Positions 33,877 through 43,190 of a stretch of 64,000 nt of DNA are shown one piece after another. This DNA comes from Actomonas aquatica (lineage in GTDB: Bacteria > Verrucomicrobiota > Verrucomicrobiia > Opitutales > Opitutaceae): assembly GCF_019679435.2 (NCBI RefSeq), contig NZ_CP139781.1:3348001-3412000 (forward strand), read 5' to 3'. The first letter of the stretch is position 1. Every line of letters begins with the position of its first letter. A model generated the notes under the pieces. The model ran no database searches, had not been told where the DNA came from, and saw only the letters and a program-made list of their open reading frames with translations. The position numbers were made by a program, and so were the translations under genes.

Positions 33877-35349
33877 ATGCTACGCTCCCGTTTTCTCCGG
33901 TCCGCCGTGGTCGGCCTGCTTTTGGCCGGCGCCCTAACCCGTTCGCTGTTCGCCGCCGAGTCCTCCGCCTCCGCCCCGCGCAATGTCGTGATCATCCTCT
34001 CCGACGATCACCGCTACGACTTCATGAGTTTCCATGAGCACGCCCCCGACTTCCTGCAGACCCCGAATCTCGACCGCATGGCGGCCGAAGGTGCCCACCT
34101 CAAAAACGCCTTCGTCACCACCTCCCTCTGCTCCCCCAGCCGCGCGTCCATCCTCTCCGGTCAATACGCCCACCGCCACGGCGTGGTCGACAACACCACG
34201 CCCATTCCGGAGCGCACCCGCTTCTTCCCCAGCGACCTGCAGGCCGCCGGCTACAAAACCGCCTTCTTCGGCAAATGGCACATGGGCGAATCCGACGATC
34301 GACCGCGGCCGGGTTTTGACCGTTGGTTGAGCTTCGAGGGTCAGGGCGTCTACCGCGACCCGCTCTTCAACATCGATGGCGAGGAGGTGCAGTGCGAAGG
34401 CTATACGACCGATCTGCTCACCGACTACGCCTTGGACTGGCTGCAGCAACAACCCGCCGACCAGCCCTTCCTGCTCTACCTCTCGCACAAGGCCGTGCAC
34501 TCAAAATTCGAGCCCGCCGAGCGTCACCTCGACGCCTACGGGGACATAAAGATTCCCTACCCCGCCACCATGGCCCGCACCGAATCCAACGCCGCCGGCA
34601 AACCGCGTTGGGTGCAGGATCAACGCTTCAGCTGGCACGGCGTGGAGTATCCCTATCACGGGCGCACCGACTTCGACACCTTCTACCGCAACTACGCCGA
34701 GACCCTGCTCGCGCTCGATGAAAACGTCGGTCGCGTGCTCGACTATTTGGAAGAACACGGCCTCGCCGAAAACACCCTCGTGCTCTACCTCGGCGACAAC
34801 GGTTTCCTGTTGGGCGAACACGGCCTCATCGACAAACGCCACGCCTACGAAGCGTCCATCCGCATTCCCATGTTGGCCTGGTGTCCGGGCTACGTGCCCG
34901 CCGGCAGCACCATCGAGCCCCTCGTGCGCAACATCGACATCGCGCCCACCCTGCTCGAGCTCACCGGCGCCACCAGCAGCATCGCCATGGACGGCCTGTC
35001 CTTCCTGCCCCTGCTCCACGGCGACACCCTCAACACCGCGACGACCGACCGCGAGTTCCTCTACGAATATTATTGGGAATACGCCTACCCGCAGACCCCG
35101 ACCACCTTCGCTCTGCGCGGCGACCGCTACAAATACATCACCTATCAGGGCATCTGGGATAAGAGTGAACTCTACGACCTGCAGACCGATCCGGAAGAGC
35201 GGCACAACCTCATCGACGTGCCCGCCATGCACGACATCGCACTGGCCATGCGCCACCGCCTCTTCGACCGCCTCGAAGCCGACAACGCCATGCAAGTCCC
35301 CGTCCGCCGCGGCGACTACCAAGCCGGCGAACGCCTCCTCCACGACTGA
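33877..35349 (+). CDS. Secreted type I sulfatase, second copy
   Basis: From MLRSRFLRSAVVGLLLAGAL the protein is 490 aa with a signal peptide; upstream frame to 33715 overlaps the operator. CSPSR at 85-89 is the formylglycine site; NVVIILSDDHRYDFMS supplies the metal Asp pair, FFGKWHMGE and LYLGDNGFLLGEHG the rest. It is closer to the iduronate/N-acetylglucosamine sulfatase-like branch (DDHRYD, HLGEHGL-type GEHG) than the first sulfatase. It stands alone on the plus strand, followed by a repeat region. A mild difference in family from 31365-32738 suggests attack on different sulfate positions. Confidence 0.93.
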   Translation: MLRSRFLRSAVVGLLLAGALTRSLFAAESSASAPRNVVIILSDDHRYDFMSFHEHAPDFLQTPNLDRMAAEGAHLKNAFVTTSLCSPSRASILSGQYAHRHGVVDNTTPIPERTRFFPSDLQAAGYKTAFFGKWHMGESDDRPRPGFDRWLSFEGQGVYRDPLFNIDGEEVQCEGYTTDLLTDYALDWLQQQPADQPFLLYLSHKAVHSKFEPAERHLDAYGDIKIPYPATMARTESNAAGKPRWVQDQRFSWHGVEYPYHGRTDFDTFYRNYAETLLALDENVGRVLDYLEEHGLAENTLVLYLGDNGFLLGEHGLIDKRHAYEASIRIPMLAWCPGYVPAGSTIEPLVRNIDIAPTLLELTGATSSIAMDGLSFLPLLHGDTLNTATTDREFLYEYYWEYAYPQTPTTFALRGDRYKYITYQGIWDKSELYDLQTDPEERHNLIDVPAMHDIALAMRHRLFDRLEADNAMQVPVRRGDYQAGERLLHD

Positions 35350-35354
35350 GATCC

Positions 35355-36120
35355 AAAAGGTGGACGCCAACCTCCGGGCGGCGTCATCCCACCCTGTAGC
35401 CGGGGTCGCCGACCCCGGTCGGTCCACCACCACCGGGCTCACCGAGCCCGGCTACAACCATCCCCCGCCACGCGGCCGAGGACGTCCGCGTCCACCCCAA
35501 ATCCCCAAAGGTGGACGCCGACCTCCGGACGGCGTCGTCCCCACCCTGTAGCCGGGGTCGTTGACCCCGGTCGCTCCACCCACCACCGGGCTCACCGAGC
35601 CCGGCTACAGCACTCACCCTCCTGGTTGTAGCAGCGGCCGTGTCGGCCGCTCCCCGTTGCCCCTCAGCCCATCCCCCGCCACGCGGCCGAGGACGTCCGC
35701 GTCCACCCCAATCCCCAAAGGTGGACGCCGACCTCCGGGCGGCGTCGTCCCCACCCTGTAGCCGGGGTCGCCGCCCCCGGTCGCTCCACCCACCACCGGG
35801 CTCACCGAGCCCGGCTACAACATCCACCCTCCTGGTTGTAGCAGCGGCCGTGTCGGCCGCTCCACCCTGCCCCACAGCCCATCCCCCACCACGCGGCCGA
35901 GGACGTCCGCGTCCACCCCAATTCCCAAAGGATGACGCCGCCCTCCGGGCGGCGTCGTCCCCCCGTAGTGCCGGCTTCAGCCGGCATTCCCCACCGGGCT
36001 CACCGAGCCCGGCTACAGCATCCGCCCTCCTGGTTGTAGCAGCGGCCGTGTCGGCCGCCCCCCGTTGCCCCTCGGCCCGTCCCCCGCCACGCGGCCGAGG
36101 ACGTCCGCGTCCACCCTGTA
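35355..36120. repeat. Composite array of GC-rich palindromic repeats
   Basis: Four irregular copies of a block of about 200-211 bp. The anchor CCACGCGGCCGAGGACGTCC occurs at 35468, 35679, 35889 and 36087. Each block combines hairpins: GTAGCCGGGGTCG-N2-GACCCCGGT, GGGCTCACCGAGCCCGGCTAC, GTAGCAGCGGCCGTGTCGGCC and the anchor, plus CAAAGGTGGACGCCGACCTC. They are arranged in the same order with substitutions and partial deletions, so they arose by duplication of a compound REP-like unit. Long frames across it are artefacts of the repeats. Confidence 0.85.
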
Positions 36121-36124
36121 GCCC

Positions 36125-36190
36125 GCCCCCCAGCCACCAGCTACCAGCCCCGAGCCACCAGCCACCAGCCACCAGCTACCAGCCACCCAC
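36125..36190. repeat. Short AGCCACC/AGCTACC tandem repeat
   Basis: Roughly nine 7-8 bp units of the form AGCCACC or AGCTACC in a row directly before the transporter stop codon. Confidence 0.7.
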
Positions 36191-37627
36191 CTACCCCCGC
36201 CGCGCTTCCAGCTCCGCGCGCATGCCGGCGACGCGGGCATCCTTCAGCGGATAACGCAGGGCCAGCACCAGGCTGCCCAGGAGCAACAACGCGGGCACCG
36301 TCGCAAAGGTGATGCGCACCCAAAGCATGGCGCCGTCCGGTTGCGCGCCGCCCAGCGTCGCGTCAAATCCCGAGAGGTCCAGCACCACACCCGACAGCAA
36401 CATCGTGCCGGTGAGAATCGTCTTCTCCAACCAGTTCGCCACCGCCGCATAGGTGCCTTCACGCCGACAACCGGAGGTGAATTCATCGTAATCCGCCGTG
36501 TCCGCCTTCATGGGGTCAATCAACACCCAGAAGCCCGAGATGCTCGGCGACAGCAGCAGCATCGAAAGGTATTGGAGCTGCGGATACGCCTTGCTGAAGA
36601 ACCAGAACTGACTGATCGAGGCGAGGATGCCGCAGCCGATGCACCACTTGATCACCGCCAGCTTGCCGAAACGGGTCGCCATGCGCGCCACGATCGGCAC
36701 CGAGATCATGCCGGCGACCGCATACACCGTCTGCGCCTTGGCGTGCAGCGACGCCCCCGCCGCGGTGTCGCCATCAAAGACGTGGTAACTGTTCACGTAG
36801 ATGCCGAGGTAACCCACCAGATTGGTGCCCACCAGCATGCCGAGCACAATGCCCACGAGGTAGAGGAAGGGACGATTGCGGAAGGTCAGCTTGAGGCCTT
36901 CCTTGAGCGGCACCTTTTTCTGCACCGCCGCCCGGTGCACCATGCGCTCCCGGGTGAACAGCACCGCCGGCACTGCCAGCACGATGAACAGGCCGCCAAT
37001 GATGAAACCCAGCGTGCGCATGCCCGACATCGTGTCCTCGAAGATCGGCCACTGCGCCACGGCGAAGACCCACGGCAGGATGAAGAAGGTGAGCTTCGAC
37101 ACCACCGCCCGCACCGCATGCACCCGCACGCGTTCGTTGGTGTCGGGCGAGATTTCGTATCCAAGCGTCAGATACGGCACGCCGTAGATGGTGAACGCCG
37201 TGTAGAACAACAGCATCGACACCAGAAAGTAGCCGAAGGCCCAGCCGCCGCTCCAGGTGGCTGGCACCAACCAGATCAGCGGAAAGGTGATCGCACACAG
37301 CAGCGCGCCGATGGCGATGAACGGCCGACGGCGGCCCCACTTGTGTCGGCAGTTGTCGCTCACCGAGCCCATCAGCGGATCGGTGAAACCGTCCCAGAGA
37401 CGCACGATCGCGAGCACGATGCCAATGAGCGTTGGGCTCATGCCCAGCGTCAGGTTGTAGATCGGGTAGGCGATCTGATTGATGCCGGCGCCACCGAAAT
37501 TAAAGGGCAGCGTGCCCAACGCGAAACCGATGCGTTCCTTCCACGAGATGCGCTGCGGCGCGGCGGCTGTCGACGAAGCCGCCTCCGGTGCGGCGGGAGA
37601 ATCAGGTGGGGTCGGGGCGGTGTTCAA
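36191..37627 (-). CDS. GPH-family sugar:cation symporter
   Basis: About 478 aa with 12 membrane segments. Motifs resemble the glycoside-pentoside-hexuronide family (MelB-like): ISWKERIGFALGTLPFNFGG at helix 1, RLWDGFTDPLMGSVSDNC with the two Asp residues of the cation site, and RRRPFIAIGALLC after helix 2. The start is uncertain. The frame opens at 37726 but that ATG overlaps operator 37721-37736, so a TTG at 37627 is my choice; no strong ribosome site is visible for either. It probably takes in oligosaccharides released by the secreted enzymes. Confidence 0.87.
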   Translation of the reverse strand: MNTAPTPPDSPAAPEAASSTAAAPQRISWKERIGFALGTLPFNFGGAGINQIAYPIYNLTLGMSPTLIGIVLAIVRLWDGFTDPLMGSVSDNCRHKWGRRRPFIAIGALLCAITFPLIWLVPATWSGGWAFGYFLVSMLLFYTAFTIYGVPYLTLGYEISPDTNERVRVHAVRAVVSKLTFFILPWVFAVAQWPIFEDTMSGMRTLGFIIGGLFIVLAVPAVLFTRERMVHRAAVQKKVPLKEGLKLTFRNRPFLYLVGIVLGMLVGTNLVGYLGIYVNSYHVFDGDTAAGASLHAKAQTVYAVAGMISVPIVARMATRFGKLAVIKWCIGCGILASISQFWFFSKAYPQLQYLSMLLLSPSISGFWVLIDPMKADTADYDEFTSGCRREGTYAAVANWLEKTILTGTMLLSGVVLDLSGFDATLGGAQPDGAMLWVRITFATVPALLLLGSLVLALRYPLKDARVAGMRAELEARRG

Positions 37628-37720
37628 AGTCGGAAAGGGTTGAGGGGGGCGATGCGCTGACAAGCGCCAAACGGCGCCAAATGCTGGGTTGCCGGCCAAA
37701 GCCGCCACAACGGCCCAACC

Positions 37721-37736
37721 ATGCAACGCCTTGCAC
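37721..37736. promoter_or_regulatory. LacI-type operator, copy 9
   Basis: ATGCAACGCCTTGCAC, between the leftward GPH transporter and the rightward multidomain protein. Confidence 0.7.
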
Positions 37737-37803
37737 GCTGCCGCCCCCCCCGCTCACGACGTCCGCCCCGGCGCGCGCCCGCCGCATGTTCAACGCCCCG
37801 GCG

Positions 37804-37819
37804 ATGCAAGGAGTTGCAC
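37804..37819. promoter_or_regulatory. LacI-type operator, copy 10
   Basis: ATGCAAGGAGTTGCAC, 83 bases after copy 9 (start to start) and 115 bases before the next start. Two sites in one divergent region would allow looping by a LacI tetramer or separate control of each side. Confidence 0.65.
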
Positions 37820-37933
37820 GGCGAGATTCTCGTCGGTGCCGCTCCCGCTGCCTACGCCAAGAGCCATTCCCTGTTGCGTCGGTCCCGCGCGGACGACGCC
37901 TGCCTTCCCCAACCCCTCGTCCCCCCGCATCGC

Positions 37934-40900
37934 ATGCCCTTGCCCGTTCGACTCCTTGTGCGCGCTGCTGCCGTGTTCCTCACGGCGCTGGCCCTCCCCC
38001 TCACACTTCACGCCGCCGACGTTTACGCCCTCCCGGCCGGCGCCGGCTCCCAGGACGGCTCCAGCTGGGCCAACGCCGCCCCCCAAGGCTCCCTGCAGAC
38101 CCTCCTCGATGGCCTCACTCCCGGCGACACCCTCTACGTCGGCAGCGGCACTTACACGGTCTCACCGCTGAACATCGAGGGAGACGGCACCGCCGTCGCG
38201 CCGCTCCAATTCATCGGGGTCGATACCGGCGACGGTTACCCGGTTTTCCAAGGCACCTTCGACGTCGCCGTGGCCAGCGGCGGCGCCTGCCTGCGCCTGC
38301 CCACCACCGCCAATTACTGGAACATCAAGAACCTCGTGATCCGCAATCACCGCTTCCCGGTGACCATGCTCCAATCGGGCACGACCTACACGCGCTACAC
38401 CCACCTCCTCTTCGAAAACATCTCGACCGACTCCCTCGAGGATGCCCTGCGCCTCTACAACTGTTCCGACATCACGGTCCGCAACTTCTCCGCCATTCGC
38501 TACACCAAGAAGGCCTTTCGCATCAGCGACTACAGCCGCGATGTGCTTTTCGATTCCTGCTACGCCGACTGCACCGGCGGCGACCCGACTTTCCCCGCTC
38601 GCGCCATCCCCAACAGCTTCTTTTTGGACGAAACCGACCAGGAGCCGATCATCCACGACATCACCTTCGTCGACTGCACCGCCAAGAACAACGGCTACTA
38701 TCCCGTCTCCGGCGGCTCCTACTGGAACGGTGACGGTTTCTCCTCCGAGCGCGGCGCCTACAACATCACCCTGCTCCGCTGCTGGGCCATCGACAACTGG
38801 GACGCCGGTTTCGACAACAAGGGCGGCAACATGACTTTCCAGGACTGCGTCGCCACCGGCAACATGCGCGGCTTCCGCCACTGGGGCGACACCGCCACCT
38901 TCGACAACTGCCTTTCGGTCAACCTCATCAAACGCGGCGGCACCGGCGGCAAAAGCTCCTACTGGATCGACGATCTCGCCATCGATCTGACCTTCCAGAA
39001 TTGCACCGCCGCCAGCCTCGACGGCGGCCCGCTCGCCTACATCGAGACCAACAACACCAACGGTCCCGTTGTGTTCTACGACAGCATCTTCTTCCACCTC
39101 AGCGACGTCGCCCTCTTCACCAACAGCAACAACATCACCCTCGATGCCTCCACGGTGACCTACCGACCCGGCAGCGGCGTGGATCCGCAGTTTGTTGACG
39201 CCGACATCGATTGGGTCGGCTCCCCCGCCAACGCCTGGAACAGCCAGACCTACGGCACCTCCAAGGGCTACAGCAGCACCATCGTCAACGCCCCGGCCAA
39301 CAGCGCCCCCGCCCTCTCGATCGGCGCCTCCGCCACCAGCGGCAACGCTCCGCTGGCCGTCCAATTCACCGCCACCGCCGCCGACTCCGACGGCGTCATC
39401 GTCGGCTACGCATGGGATCTCGGTGACGGCACCACGTCCTTCGCCCAAAACCCGTCGGTCGTATTCGCCACTCCCGGCACCTACACGGTCACCTGCACCG
39501 TGACCGACAACCGCGGCGCCACCACCACCGCCACGACCACCATCCACTCCACCGCGCCGTCATCCCCCACCGCCGTGCGCATCGAAGCAGGCAGCACCAG
39601 CGCCTACACCGACAACGCCAGCAACGCGTGGTCGGCCGACTTCGGTTACGACGCCGGCAGCGACATCGTGGATCGCGGCGCCATTGCCATCGCCGGCACC
39701 ACCGACGACCGCATCTACCAGACCGAGCGCTACGACATCAGCGACTACTCCCTGCTCATCGCCAACGGCACCTACACGGTGAACCTGCACTTCGCCGAGA
39801 CCTACTCCGGCACCACCGGCGCCGGTCAACGCGTCTTCACCGCCGCCGCCGAGGGCGCCATCCCGGCCGGCTGGCGCGACATCGACATCTTCGCCCAAGC
39901 GGGCGGCGCCAACACGGCGCTCATTAAATCCGCCACCATTGCGGTGGCGGACAATTTCCTCGATCTGTCCTTCGTCGCCAGCACCGGCGGCACCCTCATC
40001 AACGGCATCGAGATTCTCCCCGTCGGCAGCGGCGATCTGCCGCCGTCCTCCCCCTCAGGCGTGACCGCCTCCGCCGTCGGCTCCACCGGCTTCACCGTGT
40101 CCTGGAACGCCGCGACCGACGACGTGAGCGTCGCGGGTTACGAGGTCTTCCTCAACGGCGTGTCCGCCGCCACCACCACGGGGGCCCTGTCCGCTAATCT
40201 GACCGGACTGACCACCGCGACAACCTTCGCCGTGACCGTCCGCACCCTCGACTCCGCCGGCAACCTCTCCGCCGCCAGCGCCCCCATCAACGTGACCACC
40301 GGCGGCTCCGCCGACACCACACCGCCGAGCACGCCGACCGGCCTCGCCGCCTCCGCCATCACCACCTCGTCCTTCACCCTGAGCTGGACCGCATCGACCG
40401 ACGACACCGCCGTGGACTACTACGAGGTCCTGCTCGACGGCAGTCCGGTCACCACCACCTCCGGCACCACCACCTCCGTCGGCGGTCTCAACCCCGGCAC
40501 GTCCTACGCCGCCACCGTCCGCGCCTACGACACCTCCGGCAATGTCTCCGCGTCGAGCGCCGCGCTGACCGTGGTCACCGACACGCCCTCTGTCGGCACG
40601 ACCTTTGAGCTCACGCCGATCGATGACGCCCACGTGCAGGCCGGCTCCAACGCCAACAGCAACTACGGCTCCCTCGACAACCTCGCGGTCAAATACCAGG
40701 GCCCGACCGACGCCCAGACCCGCGAGTCCTACCTCAAGTTCAGCCTGCCCGCCACCAGCAGCGGCTACATCGAAAGCGCGACCCTCAAACTCACCGTCAA
40801 GGCCAGCAAGGACAACCAGACCCATACCCTGAGCTTTGTCGCCAACGACGCCTGGACCGAATCCACCATCACCTGGAACACCAAACCCACCAGTAGCACA

Positions 40901-43165
40901 ATTCTGGATACGGTGCCCGGCTCCGCCGCCGCACTCGCCGTGGTGTCCTTCGATGTCACCTCCCAGGCCATCAGCGAACAGGCCGGCGACGGCGTCATCA
41001 GCCTCAACATCGCCGCCAACAACAGCGACTTCTCCAACTACTACTCCAAGGAGGCCGCCGACGCCGGACTCTATCCGGTGTTGGAAGTGGTGCTGAGCGC
41101 GGTCCCGCCGCCCACCACCCCGACCAACCTCGCCGCGACCAATGTCACCAGTGCGTCCTTCGATCTCTCCTGGACCGCCTCCACCAGCAGCGTCGGCATC
41201 GCCGGCTACGACATCCTGATCGACGGCGTGTCCGCCGGCACCACCACCGGCACCTCCACGACCGTGTCCGGTCTCACCGCCGACACAACCTACGCCGTCA
41301 CCGTGGTGGCCACCGACACCAATGGCACGCCCTCGGCGGCCAGCAGCGCGCTCTCGGTCACCACCGCCGGCGCCTCCGGCGGAACCTACACCCTCACGCC
41401 GGTCCATGATACCTTCGCTCGCGCCGGTTCCTACGCCGGCACGAGCTTCGGTTCCCTGGACAACCTTGCCATCAAGAACCAGGGCTCCACCGACGAGCAG
41501 ACCCGCGAGTCCTACCTGCGCTTCGATCTGTCTAGCCTCGGCAGCGGCACGATGGTCAGCGCCACTCTCAAACTCACCGTCAAGGCCAGTAAGGACAGCC
41601 AGACGCACACCCTGCGTTTCGTCGCCGATGACACCTGGACCGAATCAACCCTCAACTGGAACAACCGCCCCACCGGTAGCACCATTCTGGATACGGTGCC
41701 GGGCTCGGCCGCCGCCGACACCGTGGTGAGTTTCGACGTCACCAGCCAACTCGACATCGAGCGCGCCGGCGACGGCCTCATCAGCCTCGTCATCGCGGCC
41801 AACAACAACGACTTCTCGAACTACTATTCCAAGGAAGCCGCCGATCCCGCCGACGCGCCGGTCCTCGAAGTGGTGCTCTCGGGCGGGGCTCCGCTGGTGC
41901 TCGCCCCGACTATCACCAATGGCGGTGCAGCCACCGGCACCTACGCCACGCCGTTCAGTTTCCAGATCGCGGCCGAATCCGAGTCGACCGAGCTCAGCTA
42001 CAGCACCGCCGGGCTGCCCGCCGGGCTCGTCGTCGATTCGCTCACCGGCGCCATCACCGGCACTCCCGCCCAGACCGGGGACTTCGCCGTTGAACTCACC
42101 GCGACCAACGAGGGCGGCTCCACCACGGCCAATCTCGATCTCCACATCGCACCGGCTGCGGCCGGACTCGAACTCGCCGCCCTTTGGCAATTCTACGACG
42201 GGCTGCCGCGGCCGGTGAGCTTCACCACAACCCCGGCCGCTCTGCCGGTTGAGTTGAGCTACGACGGTGCGTCCGCCGTGCCGACCTATCCGGGCGACTA
42301 CACCGTGACCGCCAGTGTGATGGATCCCAACTACACCGGCACGGCCACCGCCGTCCTGCAAATCCGTGCCGCCGCCCAAAGCCACCGCGCCCCGGTCCTC
42401 AACGGCACCGTCGAGGGTTCCTTGCAGGTGAACGCCGCCTCGTCCTTCACCCTCAACAGCGGCGCACTCGTCGCCCACGATCTGCTCGTCGCCGGTCAGC
42501 CGCAGCTGGTGCGCAACGGCCAGCCGACGATTGGCGCGGAGCTCACCGGTCCCGGCGCCGCCACCCCGGAAAACTACCGCGTCACCCTGAATGGTGGCGC
42601 GACGGTGGGTTACCTCGTGCGCCAGGTCGATCCCGTGGCGTTGCCCGCGCCCGTGACCGTGCTGCCGCCCACCGGCACGCGCCACGTGGTGCTCAACCGT
42701 AGCACCGATCCCGTCGGCGACTTCGCCACCCTGCGCCATCTCACGCTCAACGGCAATGCGGGCACCATCGACGTGCCGCCGGGCCACTACGGCATCCTCA
42801 CCGCCAACGGCCAAAGCACCCTGCGCCTCGGCAATCCGACCAGCGACGAGCCGACCGTTTACCACCTGCAGGGCCTCAACCTCAACAGCCGCACCGCCAT
42901 CGAACTCGTCGGTCCGGTGGTGCTCAACGTCGCCACGGGTTTCTCCTTCCAAGGCCAAATCGGCAACCCCGCCGCGCCCGAAAACCTGTTGCTGCGCGTC
43001 GCCGGCGGCAGCCTCAACCTCAACGCCCAAGCCCAACTGCATGGGTTTGTGGAGGCCCCCGCGAGCACCGTGACCTTGAATGGCCAAAGCCTGCTTTCCG
43101 GCGGTGTGGTTTGCGATCGTCTCGTGCTCAACTCAGGCTCGCTCCTTCGCCTCGACGCCTCCTGA
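37934..43165 (+). CDS. Giant secreted beta-helix protein with PKD, malectin-like, FN3 and DNRLRE domains
   Basis: About 1743 aa. Signal peptide MPLPVRLLVRAAAVFLTALA. Residues about 27-440 form a pectate-lyase-like right-handed beta-helix (YWNIKNLVIRNHRFPVTM, HLLFENISTDSLEDALRLY, ITFVDCTAKNNGYY, NMTFQDCVATGNMRG). Then PKD (about 457-540), a malectin-like part (546-697), FN3 (700-792 and 796-883), DNRLRE/CBM96 (890-1055), FN3 (1057-1145), a second DNRLRE (1151-1316), a putative Ig (1324-1408), an MBG-like part (1414-1478) and an unusual Asn/Gly-rich C-terminus. Beta-helix plus CBM96 suggests a polysaccharide lyase with glycan-binding modules; the catalytic residues are not identified. The GH36 gene follows at 26 bases, probably cotranscribed. 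Confidence 0.82.
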   Translation: MPLPVRLLVRAAAVFLTALALPLTLHAADVYALPAGAGSQDGSSWANAAPQGSLQTLLDGLTPGDTLYVGSGTYTVSPLNIEGDGTAVAPLQFIGVDTGDGYPVFQGTFDVAVASGGACLRLPTTANYWNIKNLVIRNHRFPVTMLQSGTTYTRYTHLLFENISTDSLEDALRLYNCSDITVRNFSAIRYTKKAFRISDYSRDVLFDSCYADCTGGDPTFPARAIPNSFFLDETDQEPIIHDITFVDCTAKNNGYYPVSGGSYWNGDGFSSERGAYNITLLRCWAIDNWDAGFDNKGGNMTFQDCVATGNMRGFRHWGDTATFDNCLSVNLIKRGGTGGKSSYWIDDLAIDLTFQNCTAASLDGGPLAYIETNNTNGPVVFYDSIFFHLSDVALFTNSNNITLDASTVTYRPGSGVDPQFVDADIDWVGSPANAWNSQTYGTSKGYSSTIVNAPANSAPALSIGASATSGNAPLAVQFTATAADSDGVIVGYAWDLGDGTTSFAQNPSVVFATPGTYTVTCTVTDNRGATTTATTTIHSTAPSSPTAVRIEAGSTSAYTDNASNAWSADFGYDAGSDIVDRGAIAIAGTTDDRIYQTERYDISDYSLLIANGTYTVNLHFAETYSGTTGAGQRVFTAAAEGAIPAGWRDIDIFAQAGGANTALIKSATIAVADNFLDLSFVASTGGTLINGIEILPVGSGDLPPSSPSGVTASAVGSTGFTVSWNAATDDVSVAGYEVFLNGVSAATTTGALSANLTGLTTATTFAVTVRTLDSAGNLSAASAPINVTTGGSADTTPPSTPTGLAASAITTSSFTLSWTASTDDTAVDYYEVLLDGSPVTTTSGTTTSVGGLNPGTSYAATVRAYDTSGNVSASSAALTVVTDTPSVGTTFELTPIDDAHVQAGSNANSNYGSLDNLAVKYQGPTDAQTRESYLKFSLPATSSGYIESATLKLTVKASKDNQTHTLSFVANDAWTESTITWNTKPTSSTILDTVPGSAAALAVVSFDVTSQAISEQAGDGVISLNIAANNSDFSNYYSKEAADAGLYPVLEVVLSAVPPPTTPTNLAATNVTSASFDLSWTASTSSVGIAGYDILIDGVSAGTTTGTSTTVSGLTADTTYAVTVVATDTNGTPSAASSALSVTTAGASGGTYTLTPVHDTFARAGSYAGTSFGSLDNLAIKNQGSTDEQTRESYLRFDLSSLGSGTMVSATLKLTVKASKDSQTHTLRFVADDTWTESTLNWNNRPTGSTILDTVPGSAAADTVVSFDVTSQLDIERAGDGLISLVIAANNNDFSNYYSKEAADPADAPVLEVVLSGGAPLVLAPTITNGGAATGTYATPFSFQIAAESESTELSYSTAGLPAGLVVDSLTGAITGTPAQTGDFAVELTATNEGGSTTANLDLHIAPAAAGLELAALWQFYDGLPRPVSFTTTPAALPVELSYDGASAVPTYPGDYTVTASVMDPNYTGTATAVLQIRAAAQSHRAPVLNGTVEGSLQVNAASSFTLNSGALVAHDLLVAGQPQLVRNGQPTIGAELTGPGAATPENYRVTLNGGATVGYLVRQVDPVALPAPVTVLPPTGTRHVVLNRSTDPVGDFATLRHLTLNGNAGTIDVPPGHYGILTANGQSTLRLGNPTSDEPTVYHLQGLNLNSRTAIELVGPVVLNVATGFSFQGQIGNPAAPENLLLRVAGGSLNLNAQAQLHGFVEAPASTVTLNGQSLLSGGVVCDRLVLNSGSLLRLDAS

Positions 43166-43190
43166 AACGACTCCGTCATTCACCGCTTCC

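Noticed and set aside
35355..36120. CRISPR array
   Set aside because: Units of about 200 bp made of hairpins with no unique spacers of regular length and no cas genes.
35384..36172. 262-codon minus-strand frame
   Set aside because: Encoded entirely by the repeat array; no protein-like composition.
38162..41608. Large minus-strand frames across the multidomain gene
   Set aside because: Gly/Val-rich antisense artefacts; the plus strand has clear domains.
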